Of a stretch of DNA of 64,000 nt, positions 7,937 to 15,524 are shown in pieces. The number at the start of each line of letters is the position of its first letter. Position 1 is the first letter of the stretch. Under the pieces are notes generated by a model that saw only the letters and a list, made by a program, of their open reading frames with translations, was not told where the DNA came from and did no database searches. Made by a program: the position numbers and the translations under genes. Origin of the DNA: Kineosporia babensis. Its GTDB lineage: Bacteria > Actinomycetota > Actinomycetes > Actinomycetales > Kineosporiaceae. The DNA lies in assembly GCF_021129305.1 (NCBI RefSeq), contig NZ_JAJOMB010000003.1, forward strand, positions 434,001 through 498,000. Direction: 5' to 3'.

Positions 7937-8467
7937 TCACATCAAGATGAGGGCCTGGGGTGCGACCCAGGCCAGGTCTGGCTCTAGAGCGACGGCGATG
8001 ATCTGCAGGAACGCGGCCCCGATCGGTGGGAGCGGCGAGAGCTGCCCGGCGTCGCGCAGGTACAGGGCCTGCCCCGGTGTGAGACCACCAGCGGGCCAGG
8101 GAAGCGATCCACCAGTGATGAGCGCGACCTCATCCCCAGCTTCCGCTGCGGCGGTCCACGTCACCATGACGAGCTGTCCCGCATCGGCCGGGTCGAACGC
8201 CGAGATGGGCCTGACGTGTCCAGTCTCAGTGAACGTGACCGCGAGAGGCGACGACAGGGGCTGGTCGGCGGTCGCGTGGATAACACCCATCTGCGAGAGC
8301 CGATCAGCCACGGACGCCGACCCGTTGGCAGGGTTCACACCCAACGTCTCCTGTACGGCCGTGATGGCGTCCTGGAGGTCGTTGATGTGTCCGGCCCGGA
8401 TCACAGACGTAGGCCCGTCATGCCGGTCGGGGAACACGTCCACAGCGTGTGGGTACGCCGTTGACAT
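7937..8467 (-). CDS. Structural protein with HINDLQDAI motif
   Basis: A 176-aa protein. Its N-terminus has VIRAGHINDLQDAITAVQET, a motif found in many actinophage tail and head fibre proteins, followed by GSASVADRL. The C-terminal part (ADAGQLVMVTWTAAAEAGDE, GGLTPGQALYLRDAGQLSP) parallels the beta domain of the neighbouring 179-aa protein. It lies in the capsid gene block under the inverted repeat at 8508-8606. Probably a virion surface protein. Confidence 0.55.
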   Translation of the reverse strand: MSTAYPHAVDVFPDRHDGPTSVIRAGHINDLQDAITAVQETLGVNPANGSASVADRLSQMGVIHATADQPLSSPLAVTFTETGHVRPISAFDPADAGQLVMVTWTAAAEAGDEVALITGGSLPWPAGGLTPGQALYLRDAGQLSPLPPIGAAFLQIIAVALEPDLAWVAPQALILM

Positions 8468-8507
8468 GCTGCCCTCCCGCCATCACGGGCCTACGTTTTG
8501 GTCTTTC

Positions 8508-8606
8508 CCTGCGTCTCGCGCGGCGCCAGCCCTGCTCCATAACTGGCACTGCGGTCGGCAACCGAGGTTGGGGTTGGGAGGCCGCCACAGCCGCGCGAGA
8601 CGCAGG
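8508..8606. repeat. 17-bp perfect inverted repeat with 65-bp spacer
   Basis: CCTGCGTCTCGCGCGGC at 8508-8524 is the exact reverse complement of 8590-8606. It fills the gap between the stop of the gene at 8611 and the start at 8467. The spacer holds GGTTGGGGTTGGG on the plus strand. It could be a large terminator, an RNA processing structure or a protein-binding site. Confidence 0.8.
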
Positions 8607-8610
8607 AGCT

Positions 8611-8994
8611 TTACTCGGCCGCCTTCTGCGGCACGAACGTGCGGGCCAGCATTCCCTGACCCGCGAGAACCCGAAGCTCTTCCAGCTGCTTCAAGCTGGT
8701 GGCCCGGAACAGGCCGTGCTTCGGGACGGTCACGTGCTCGTCGACGACGTCAACCCAGACGGTGTCCGGGCCCATCTCGTACGAGATCTCGTCCTCGTCC
8801 GGGCCGACATGCCACGAGTAGCCGGTCGGGTAGACGACCTGGAACGACTCAGCCGCGTCGAGAGCGACCTTCTCGACGTCGATCTGGGCCTTCGCCGCTT
8901 CGGCCCGGGCAGCCTGCGCGCGGGTGGTCCGGCGAGGCTTGCGGGTCGCGGCAGGCTTGTCGTCCGGCTTGGTGTCCGGGGTTTCGTCGGTCAT
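8611..8994 (-). CDS. Hypothetical protein downstream of capsid gene
   Basis: A 127-aa protein starting at ATG 8994 with the start overlapping the capsid stop (TGATG). The N-terminal 45 residues are Lys/Arg/Ala-rich (KPRRTTRAQAARAEAAKAQ), and the remainder is a small beta domain (SFQVVYPTGYSWHVGPD, ELRVLAGQGMLARTFVPQKA). Proteins of this form follow major capsid genes in actinophages and may be head completion proteins. No firm function is assigned. Confidence 0.65.
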   Translation of the reverse strand: MTDETPDTKPDDKPAATRKPRRTTRAQAARAEAAKAQIDVEKVALDAAESFQVVYPTGYSWHVGPDEDEISYEMGPDTVWVDVVDEHVTVPKHGLFRATSLKQLEELRVLAGQGMLARTFVPQKAAE

Positions 8995-9926
8995 CACTTC
9001 GTCCCGGTGATCTTGATGGCGGCGGACGGGTTGTTGACCGCGGCAGCGAACACGCGGCGGGTCCGGATCAGGTACTGGTCGTTGGCCTTCGGGTCCCGCC
9101 GCACGTACGACTGGATGCCCGTGTACGCGCCCTGGTACTCGGGGCTCTGGATGTCTTCGTTCGCGATGAAACCGAGCTGCTTCGGGTCGGCCACGAGAGC
9201 GTCGACGCCGGCGGGCATCGAGTCCTCGGGGACGCCCCAGATGTCGAGACCGCCCAGCCGGCCGAAGTACCCGGACTGGATGATGTTGTTCCCGGACTCG
9301 CGGGGCATGTTCTGCACGATCTTCTGATCCGACGTCAGGTACGCCGCCGAGATGAAGTCCGTGAGGAGCACCGACGGGTTGTACCGGGCTGTCTTCCCGC
9401 CCTGGTTGCGGATCTTCGCGACCGCGAGCATCACGTCGCGGAAGGTGTTCGCCGTGGCCGCGTTGGACCACTGGGCGGTCGCCGCGTGGGTCTGGGTGAC
9501 CGCAGCCGACACCACCGACAGGATCACCGAGTCCACGAACGAGACCGTGGTGTTCACACTGAGGGCCATCTGCTGGTTGACGCCAGCCCACTGCTCCCGC
9601 GAGATCTTCTCGTCGGTCAGCGGGACGTCTTCACCGTATTTGGTGGTGGAGACGATCGCGTCAACGTCTTCCTTCGGCAGCGCCCGCGGGTACTCGGCGC
9701 CCGCCGACACGGCACGCGGGCCGCGGTCCAGGTCCATCGACGTGTCCACGCCGTACAGGACCGTTCCGCCCTGCGCGGTCACGCGCCCGGTCAGGAGCTT
9801 CTCGCCGACCATCTGCTGGTCCGCGATCGTCTCGATCTGCTTCTGCACGACGGTCGGGTTCTTCAGTGCCCGGTTGATCGTGATGATTTCGCCGGCCAGG
9901 GTGGGCGGTGCTGCGGGGTAAGGCAT
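8994..9926 (-). CDS. Major capsid protein (HK97 fold)
   Basis: A 310-aa protein from ATG 9926 (overlapping the decoration gene stop). Features typical of HK97-fold capsid proteins of actinophages are an N-terminal arm (PTLAGEIITINRALKNPTVV), an E-loop region (GEDVPLTDEKISREQWAGVN), a helical spine (SFVDSVILSVVSAAV) and a C-terminal P-domain with RRDPKANDQYLIRTRRVFA. It follows the scaffold and decoration genes, the usual order. A longer in-frame start at 10025 would run through the decoration gene and is rejected. Confidence 0.9.
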   Translation of the reverse strand: MPYPAAPPTLAGEIITINRALKNPTVVQKQIETIADQQMVGEKLLTGRVTAQGGTVLYGVDTSMDLDRGPRAVSAGAEYPRALPKEDVDAIVSTTKYGEDVPLTDEKISREQWAGVNQQMALSVNTTVSFVDSVILSVVSAAVTQTHAATAQWSNAATANTFRDVMLAVAKIRNQGGKTARYNPSVLLTDFISAAYLTSDQKIVQNMPRESGNNIIQSGYFGRLGGLDIWGVPEDSMPAGVDALVADPKQLGFIANEDIQSPEYQGAYTGIQSYVRRDPKANDQYLIRTRRVFAAAVNNPSAAIKITGTK

Positions 9927-10300
9927 CAGGCCCTCCAGGAAACGTCGGGCCGGGCGTCTGCCGCTGCGGCGGTGGTGAGGGTGAAACCGAGGAGCTGGTC
10001 GGCGGGGTCGGTACCGCTGACCCACGCGGCGATCTTCCCCGCGGCAGCGGACTTGAAGCTGGTGCCTGCGGCGATCGCGGCCGTGGTCAGCGGGTTCTGG
10101 ACGCCGCCTCGAGAAACCGTGAGGCGCGCACCGGCCTTCGTGTCGTTCGTGGCGATCCCGACGACCTTGTTGCTGCCGCCCGCGGACGGGATCACGGTGT
10201 TGTCCGTGGACAGGACCACGACCTGACCGCCGACGATGTCAGCTCCGGCAGTGAAGGTGACCTCAGTGCCGGGCAGGTAGGTGGGCGTGTACTCAGGCAT
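9926..10300 (-). CDS. Head decoration protein (DUF2190-like)
   Basis: A 124-aa beta-barrel protein: YTPTYLPGTEVTFTAGADIV, GGQVVVLSTDNTVIPSAG, KVVGIATNDTKAGARLTVS. This is the pattern of DUF2190/lambda gpD-type decoration proteins that trimerise on capsids. The ATG at 10300 overlaps the end of the protease/scaffold gene by a few bases and is preceded by GGGGGTTGG acting as SD. An in-frame TTG at 10306 is less likely. Confidence 0.75.
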   Translation of the reverse strand: MPEYTPTYLPGTEVTFTAGADIVGGQVVVLSTDNTVIPSAGGSNKVVGIATNDTKAGARLTVSRGGVQNPLTTAAIAAGTSFKSAAAGKIAAWVSGTDPADQLLGFTLTTAAAADARPDVSWRA

Positions 10301-10895
10301 TGCCAACCCCCGAGTTCCACGCGTCCATCAGGGACTTGAACTCGTCGTCCTGCTGCACGTCGCTCGAGTGCCCGATCGCGGACAGCGGCACCGCCGACCC
10401 GGGAGCCCGGGAAGCGAGCAGCTTCTCGGCCGCCTCGGGGCTGGTGTCGTAGATCGCGCCGTAGTGGTCCTTGTCGGCCGGGGTGATCTTCCCCTGCTGA
10501 ACGGCGGACGCGAGAAGGGTCTCGCGCTTGGTGACGGCCTCGGCCTGCTTGCGAGTCGCGAGCTCCCCGGTGACCTTGGCGAGCTCGTCGGCGAGGGTCG
10601 CGTTGGTCTTCTCGAGCACACCAACCGATGCGGCGAGCTTCGCTTCGAACTTCGCGGTGAGTCGCGCTTCGAGGTCGCCAGATGCCTCGATTCGATCCGT
10701 CTGACCAAAGCTTCGATCATTCTGATGCTCGACGACAGCCGGAACTGCGGGCGTCTCGACGACGGTCGAATCCTTGGGTGTTTCGACGGGCGGGCCAGCG
10801 GCGGACTTCAGCTTTTCGAGGGCAGCGAGAATCGCCGCTTCGTCAGCCTGCTCGTCGACGCCGAGGGCCTCACGCATCTGCGGCGTGATGTCCAC
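10293..10895 (-). CDS. Nested scaffold protein (internal start of the protease gene)
   Basis: An in-frame GTG at 10895-10893 is preceded by TAGGAG at SD distance, and a late promoter/leader element (10930-10951) sits 35 bases upstream inside the protease coding sequence. The 200-aa product (VDITPQMREALGVDE onward) contains only the coiled-coil scaffold domain. This parallels lambda C/Nu3, where scaffold is translated from within the protease gene, so scaffold can outnumber protease. Inference from signals; the frame itself is certain. Confidence 0.7.
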   Translation of the reverse strand: MDITPQMREALGVDEQADEAAILAALEKLKSAAGPPVETPKDSTVVETPAVPAVVEHQNDRSFGQTDRIEASGDLEARLTAKFEAKLAASVGVLEKTNATLADELAKVTGELATRKQAEAVTKRETLLASAVQQGKITPADKDHYGAIYDTSPEAAEKLLASRAPGSAVPLSAIGHSSDVQQDDEFKSLMDAWNSGVGNA

Positions 10896-12113
10896 TGCTG
10901 TTGCTCCTAGGGACGATCCAATTGGATGTCCCAACCCCACGGCCGATGCTACCACCGAGTTGTGCATGCGGTGAGCGGCCAGCGCGGACTCGCTTGCAGC
11001 CAGTGGCGTGTACGTGACGGCGACCGGGGCGAGCTCTCCGATCTCGACTCCCCCGTCGTCGGTTTCGTCCACATCAGCGACCCACGACAGGCCATCCGGG
11101 TCCAGGTACACGACGTCATCGGCAAGGACCTCCCGGACGGTCAGATCCAAGCCCTCGACCTGCTCTTCAGCGGCGGCCTTCACCTTCTGCTTCTTGGAAC
11201 GCAGGTCGGCCTTCACGCGCTCGTCGGAGGGGTCGAACTTCTTGCCCTTGCGCTGGGCTTCCTTCCGTGCGGCCTTCCGGTCGGACGTAAGCTTCGCCGG
11301 ACTGCCGCCTTTCTTCGCGGACTTCAGCGTCGACAGCAGCGCCGGCGTCACGCGGCCCGTCGCCATGTTTCCCGACTGCCGCTGCCACGCCTTCACTGCA
11401 GCCTCAGTCGCCGGACCGAAGAGCCCGTCGATCCCGCCGTTCTTCCCAGACTTAGCGTCCAGGAAACCGAGACGGATCAACTCTTTCTGGAGCGCCCGGA
11501 CCTGCGGCGCTTGATCCTTCTTCGCCGAGTAGCCCGAGCCCTTGGAGACGAACCTGCCGCCCTCCCGCTTGTGCTTGCTCTCGTCGAACACGACGTTCCA
11601 CTTCGCCTCAAGCGGGATGCTCGCAGCCAGGCTCATCGCGGCCAGGTACTGCATGGGCTCCGAGGCGGCCTGCGGGATCTCGGCGAGCGACTGGATCGCA
11701 GGCTTCGTCACACCTAGCAGTGCGAGGCCCGTGACAACCATCCCCCAGGTTTGCCCGTCGCTCGTCTCGACGCCCAGGTCGGCCTCGATCGACCGCGACG
11801 GGTAGACCGCCGGGAGTTCCTCATCCAGCCACTCCGGGACCAGAAGGTCACCGATCAGGGAGTCGCCACCATCCGCGAGGCGGAGGTTCTTCACGACCCC
11901 GAGGCTGGGTTCGCCATCTCCGGTGGCCTGGATGTCGCCGGCGAAACGGTCATCGGTGTGGCCGCGCTTCAGTACGGGCGCACGGAAGTGCCCCGACTGG
12001 TAGGCGCGTACAGCGTCAGCGAGCTGGGACCGCGTGCAGTTCCACGGGCCGGTGCTGGCCGACCACGAGCCGACTCTCGCCAGCTCTATCCCGGAACGAT
12101 TGACCAGGGGCAT
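10293..12113 (-). CDS. Capsid maturation protease fused to scaffold, with inserted peptidoglycan-binding domain
   Basis: A 606-aa protein from ATG 12113 (TAATG overlap). Residues 1-160 resemble Mu-type/U35-like prohead proteases (APVLKRGHTDDRFAGDIQA, GDLLVPEWLDEELPAVYPSR). Residues ~210-280 form a PG_binding_1 domain (VRALQKELIRLGFLD, GIDGLFGPATEAAVKAWQR). A Lys-rich linker follows, then from ~405 a helical scaffold domain (ITPQMREALGVDEQADEAAI, coiled coil AKFEAKLAASVGVLEKTNAT). A cell-wall-binding domain in a capsid protease is unusual. The last 200 residues can also be made from an internal start. Confidence 0.8.
   Translation of the reverse strand: MPLVNRSGIELARVGSWSASTGPWNCTRSQLADAVRAYQSGHFRAPVLKRGHTDDRFAGDIQATGDGEPSLGVVKNLRLADGGDSLIGDLLVPEWLDEELPAVYPSRSIEADLGVETSDGQTWGMVVTGLALLGVTKPAIQSLAEIPQAASEPMQYLAAMSLAASIPLEAKWNVVFDESKHKREGGRFVSKGSGYSAKKDQAPQVRALQKELIRLGFLDAKSGKNGGIDGLFGPATEAAVKAWQRQSGNMATGRVTPALLSTLKSAKKGGSPAKLTSDRKAARKEAQRKGKKFDPSDERVKADLRSKKQKVKAAAEEQVEGLDLTVREVLADDVVYLDPDGLSWVADVDETDDGGVEIGELAPVAVTYTPLAASESALAAHRMHNSVVASAVGLGHPIGSSLGATAVDITPQMREALGVDEQADEAAILAALEKLKSAAGPPVETPKDSTVVETPAVPAVVEHQNDRSFGQTDRIEASGDLEARLTAKFEAKLAASVGVLEKTNATLADELAKVTGELATRKQAEAVTKRETLLASAVQQGKITPADKDHYGAIYDTSPEAAEKLLASRAPGSAVPLSAIGHSSDVQQDDEFKSLMDAWNSGVGNA
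10930..10951 (-). promoter_or_regulatory. Late promoter/leader element, copy 3 (inside protease gene)
   Basis: TAGCAT, 8 nt, GGGTTGGG on the minus strand, within codons for VVASAVGLGHP of the protease. It precedes the internal scaffold start at 10895 and the highly expressed decoration and capsid genes. Confidence 0.65.
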
Positions 12114-12379
12114 TAGGACTCCAGTTCTTTCAGCAGCGCCGTGACTGCGGCCCGCATCGTTGCCTTGTTGGCTTCCGGGACGTCCGTCCACGGCTTCCGA
12201 CTGGCTGCCTGGGTTTCCCAACCGTTCCCTGCAGCGGCTTTCTCGTATGCGTCGTGCATGACTTCGCAGAGGTGCTCCAGGCGGGCGCCGACTGGGGGCC
12301 GCGCGCCCGAGTTCCACGGCTTGCCCTGACGCCCGATAAAGGGCATCTCGTTGCCAGCGGCCACAGCGGTCCGCGTCAT
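12113..12379 (-). CDS. Small conserved phage protein, 88 aa
   Basis: ATG 12379 overlaps the upstream stop (ATGA), and its TAA overlaps the protease ATG. It has RLEHLCEVMHDAYEKAAAG, TQAASRKPWTDVPEANKATM and a helical C-terminus. The RKPWxxVPExNKxTMR signature recurs in small proteins of actinophages, of unknown role. An internal ATG (MPFIGRQGKPW) is a possible alternative start. Confidence 0.65.
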   Translation of the reverse strand: MTRTAVAAGNEMPFIGRQGKPWNSGARPPVGARLEHLCEVMHDAYEKAAAGNGWETQAASRKPWTDVPEANKATMRAAVTALLKELES

Positions 12380-12891
12380 GGCCGCTCCACCATCGCTCGT
12401 GCCTTCAGCCAGCCCAACCCGGCGGCGAGCGAATCGTGAACGGGTTCGTGCTGGACGAGGTCAGGACGCCCGATGAACTCGCGGCGGTTGATGTCTGGGT
12501 CGATGTCCGCGAACAGGAGCGCGGTCCCGAGTTCGTGCATCGGGTACGGGCCCTTCCACTGCCTGGCCTCGTGGTCAAGCTGCACGCAGGACCGCATCAG
12601 GTGCGCCTCGACCACATGCCCGAAGTCAGCGACGCACAGGCTGGTCTCGCGGTGCCGCATCCAGAACTGCCAGAAGTTCTCGAGCAGCTGCTGGTTGGTG
12701 TCCACGCGCGGCAGGTCGACGACCGGCACGATGTTCTCCCGCACCCACGGGTCGTCCACCCAGATGTCCGGGTCGACCATCTCCCCGAACTGGTCGACGA
12801 CCTCGCCCTGCTCGTCCAGGACGACCGCGCCGATCGCCCAGTGACTCCCGTAGAGGCCGTTCGTTTCGGCGTCGAAGCTGAAGATGTTCAC
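12376..12891 (-). CDS. DEDDh-type 3'-5' exonuclease (RNase T/DnaQ-like)
   Basis: A 171-aa protein from GTG 12891 (SD GAAGGA). IFSFDAETNGLYG near the N-terminus is the ExoI motif (DxE), LCVADFGHVVEAHLM fits ExoII, and HEPVHDSLAAGLGWL near the C-terminus fits ExoIII with the catalytic His. The overall size suits a stand-alone exonuclease domain acting on nucleic acid ends. It is in the capsid block between portal and protease, not with replication genes, an unusual placement. The ExoIII HxAxxD spacing is imperfect, so activity is uncertain. Confidence 0.65.
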   Translation of the reverse strand: MNIFSFDAETNGLYGSHWAIGAVVLDEQGEVVDQFGEMVDPDIWVDDPWVRENIVPVVDLPRVDTNQQLLENFWQFWMRHRETSLCVADFGHVVEAHLMRSCVQLDHEARQWKGPYPMHELGTALLFADIDPDINRREFIGRPDLVQHEPVHDSLAAGLGWLKARAMVERP

Positions 12892-13094
12892 GGTGATTCC
12901 TTCGCGGTGAATCCGATGCGAGCGACGGGCTCGCGGGTGTCGTGGTCCCAGTGCGGCGCCAACGACAGATCGCCGGATGTAGAGCCCTGCTGCTGCGGCT
13001 CCCGCTCGGCCTCGGAGTCGTTGCCCGCGCTGAAGTACAGGTCGAAACCAGCGATGTCGAGGGACGTCTTGAACCGGATCTTGGGGAACTTCAC
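12888..13094 (-). CDS. Small hypothetical protein, 68 aa
   Basis: GTG 13094 overlaps the portal stop (GTGA) and its own stop overlaps the exonuclease GTG. Sequence: KFPKIRFKTSLDIAGFDLYF, then a polar, Gln-rich part (EPQQQGS) and VARIGFTAKESP. No family recognised; translational overlaps on both sides argue that it is made. Confidence 0.55.
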   Translation of the reverse strand: MKFPKIRFKTSLDIAGFDLYFSAGNDSEAEREPQQQGSTSGDLSLAPHWDHDTREPVARIGFTAKESP

Positions 13095-15436
13095 AACGGC
13101 CCCCTAAAGAACGCTGGATCGCCCTGCTGTAGCGGCCCGATCGGACTGGCTGCCAGAATGCAGCGGCACCGGGACCAGCCCTCGCACGCCCGGTACCGGC
13201 CCAGTCCGAAGTCGACGAGTGCCGCGACAATGTCGGGGTACTGGGTGCCGTCGTGCTCAAGGCAAGCGGAACATGAGGACCTGTCACGAAGCGCGCTGTG
13301 GAACACCGTCCACGTCGTGCCCGGGGTCGCGTCGATGACGTGCTGCATGGCCTGCAACCTGCCGCCGAGCATGGCGTAGTTGATGGCGTCGTAGACGAGG
13401 GCGTCGAACCAGGGGCCGCGCGCTGCGTCTTCTAGTGCCTGCTCGATCGCGTCCGGATCGGCCTGCTGCGCCGCACGCTTCGCCATGGCCTCGAATGCGC
13501 CAGCGCCTCGCTCGGCCAGGAGGTCTGCCCATTCGGCGTCTTCCTCGGCCGCGCCACCGTCGGGGGCGTTGTCCGGGTTGATGCGGGGTCCGCCAGCGCG
13601 TCGCGCCTCACCGAGCGCCTGCTCTACCCCGGCCCGACGTGCGAGCCCCATCGCACCCCGCAGCGCCTCAGCAACGCCCTCCGGGGCCAGGTCCAGGGTG
13701 ACGCGCGCCAGGGCCAGGAGGCCGCCGCCCACCGCCGCAGACAAGGCCGCAGCAGACGCCGCCACCCACGCAGCAACCGCAGCCGCTACAGCCGCTTCTG
13801 CCAACGCCACCAGCGCGTCGTGGTCCTCGTCGATCGCCGCCGGATCGATCCCCGCAGCCCGCTCGGCGGGAGTCGGCTCACGGTACGGATCGCCCTCCGC
13901 AGCGTGCACGCGACCCTTGCCCGGCCACTGCCCGGTGGCCTCTTTATGTCTGTTGGCGCAGAAACCCTCGGCCTGACGCTTGGTCATGTGCTTGGCAGCG
14001 ATCGCTACACACCTGGACCAGTCCCCGGAAGAGTTCCAGCGAATCCGGGCAGCCAGAGCACCCGTCAGGTAGGCGCGGCGCAGATTCTCGGCGTTGCCCC
14101 TATTCCGGTCCAAGCCGCCAGCGGCAGCGACCTGCTCCGGCTCTGCCTCGACCGGGGGCGCCTCGGGATCGGGCTCGTTCTCGAAACCGACCATGCCGCC
14201 CGGCGCCGGAGGGAGCCCGTACGCCTCACGGACGTACGCCTCAAGCTCAGGGCCCGGAGTGATGACGCCGGCGGAGACGAGTGATCCGATGGTGCCCGCG
14301 ATGATCTGCGGGTCATCTTTTACGTCCGAGGCGACGATGGTGGGGACAGGCTCATCCGGGCCGAAGTTGTAGTCGACCAGCCTGCGGCACAGTTCGGTTG
14401 CCGTGTCGGCGATGGCCGCGCCGATGGCCTGAACCCCGTCGGCGAGGAGCGTCGAGAACGTGTCCCCGAGCGCGCGATTCCCGGAGTTGGTCGAGCCCAG
14501 GTCGAGCACCGACGCCAGGACCGCACGAGCCATTTGCTCGTCGTAGTAGCGGATCCGGGACATCGCGTCCGGCAGGGTTCCCTCGACGCCCTTGATCCGC
14601 AGCGTGAAACCCGGGGTGGCGGCGCCGCCTTCCTCGCCGACCCGGATGGCCTTCGCCATGTTGTGCGCTTCTCGGATCTGCGCCTCGGACGGGTTCGTGC
14701 CCGCGTTCGGCTCCATGACGGGAGTCCCGGCGGCGAACCTGCGCAGCCCGATGGCGTCGGCGCGGAGCACTTCCCACTTCAACGTCCACGGCGAGTAGCA
14801 CTCCCTCAGGAAGCTTCGCCCAGTCCAGACGGCGCCCTCGCGTTCGTGGACGTACCAGAGCAGCCGCGCACCGGGGATCTCGATGCCCTGCGGTCCGTAC
14901 CGCTTGTCGCCCGGCCGCCCGGCCTGGGTGACGTGCTTCAGGGTGCCGTCGTCGTTGACCTCGATGCCAGTGATCGTGGACGGCAGGCGTTCGGGGAGCG
15001 CTGCCAGGTAGGCGTATCCGTCGTCGCGGACCTCGTAGATGGGCTCGAACGGCATGAACCCGTAAACGAGGTACTGCAGCGCGAGCCGTAGGTGCTCGCT
15101 CCACTGGACGCCTTTGCGGCGGTACTCGCCCGGCTCCTGGTCCATCCCGAGGATCGGCATCCCCAGGGAGTCGGCGCAGACGCGAACCGCTTCGTCGGAC
15201 GCACCGCGGGGGTCGATCCGCCACTTCAGCTTCGTCAGCGGGGTGTTGTAGACCTTCAGGTTCGATGAGACCGTCGCGTCCGTGCGGAGCTTCCGGTACG
15301 TCGACACGGATCGCGGAAAGAGGAGGTCCGGGATGTGTTCTTGGTCGTCGATCGCGCCCATCCCGGAGCCCCACCAGGACCCGGTGATGCTGTTCGAGAC
15401 AACGCCAAGGGGAGCCGTCGGCAGAGACTCAGCCAC
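13091..15436 (-). CDS. Portal protein fused to MuF-like head morphogenesis domain
   Basis: 781 aa from GTG 15436, chosen because AAGGG lies about 8 bases upstream; an upstream GTG at 15445 would leave no SD spacing. Residues ~60-440 form a portal of the Mu gp29/DUF935 type (LKWRIDPRGA, LRLALQYLVYGFMPFEPIYE, LDLGSTNSGNRALGDTF). An Ala-rich helical linker follows (residues ~545-600). The C-terminal ~130 residues are MuF-like with CSACLEHDGTQYP and CEGWSRCRC, normally a separate gene. It delivers DNA through the capsid vertex. The first gene of the capsid operon, preceded by late promoter copy 4. Confidence 0.85.
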   Translation of the reverse strand: MAESLPTAPLGVVSNSITGSWWGSGMGAIDDQEHIPDLLFPRSVSTYRKLRTDATVSSNLKVYNTPLTKLKWRIDPRGASDEAVRVCADSLGMPILGMDQEPGEYRRKGVQWSEHLRLALQYLVYGFMPFEPIYEVRDDGYAYLAALPERLPSTITGIEVNDDGTLKHVTQAGRPGDKRYGPQGIEIPGARLLWYVHEREGAVWTGRSFLRECYSPWTLKWEVLRADAIGLRRFAAGTPVMEPNAGTNPSEAQIREAHNMAKAIRVGEEGGAATPGFTLRIKGVEGTLPDAMSRIRYYDEQMARAVLASVLDLGSTNSGNRALGDTFSTLLADGVQAIGAAIADTATELCRRLVDYNFGPDEPVPTIVASDVKDDPQIIAGTIGSLVSAGVITPGPELEAYVREAYGLPPAPGGMVGFENEPDPEAPPVEAEPEQVAAAGGLDRNRGNAENLRRAYLTGALAARIRWNSSGDWSRCVAIAAKHMTKRQAEGFCANRHKEATGQWPGKGRVHAAEGDPYREPTPAERAAGIDPAAIDEDHDALVALAEAAVAAAVAAWVAASAAALSAAVGGGLLALARVTLDLAPEGVAEALRGAMGLARRAGVEQALGEARRAGGPRINPDNAPDGGAAEEDAEWADLLAERGAGAFEAMAKRAAQQADPDAIEQALEDAARGPWFDALVYDAINYAMLGGRLQAMQHVIDATPGTTWTVFHSALRDRSSCSACLEHDGTQYPDIVAALVDFGLGRYRACEGWSRCRCILAASPIGPLQQGDPAFFRGPL

Positions 15437-15469
15437 CGCTACCACCCTTGAGACGCGCCATTAGGACGT

Positions 15470-15489
15470 CCCAACCCCGCGGTCATCCT
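15470..15489 (-). promoter_or_regulatory. Late promoter/leader element, copy 4 (portal)
   Basis: AGGATG, 6-7 nt, GGGTTGGG on the minus strand, 34 bases before the portal start. The divergent plus-strand gene begins 36 bases away, so this is a back-to-back promoter region. Confidence 0.6.
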
Positions 15490-15524
15490 CTCACGGCCGC
15501 GCGCATGTGCGTCATCATTGGTCT

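Noticed and set aside
8560-8575. GGTTGGGGTTGGG on the plus strand, G-quadruplex-like
   Set aside because: Only GG-runs of two to four; wrong strand and spacing for the late element; kept only as part of the inverted repeat.
7755-10226. 823-codon open frame on the plus strand over the capsid genes
   Set aside because: It is a shadow frame: Arg/Gly/Val-rich composition, antisense to well-supported capsid, decoration and connector genes.
12409-12417. GGGTTGGG on the minus strand inside the exonuclease gene
   Set aside because: It encodes GLGW within a conserved C-terminus and lacks a TANNAT hexamer at the right spacing; treated as chance.
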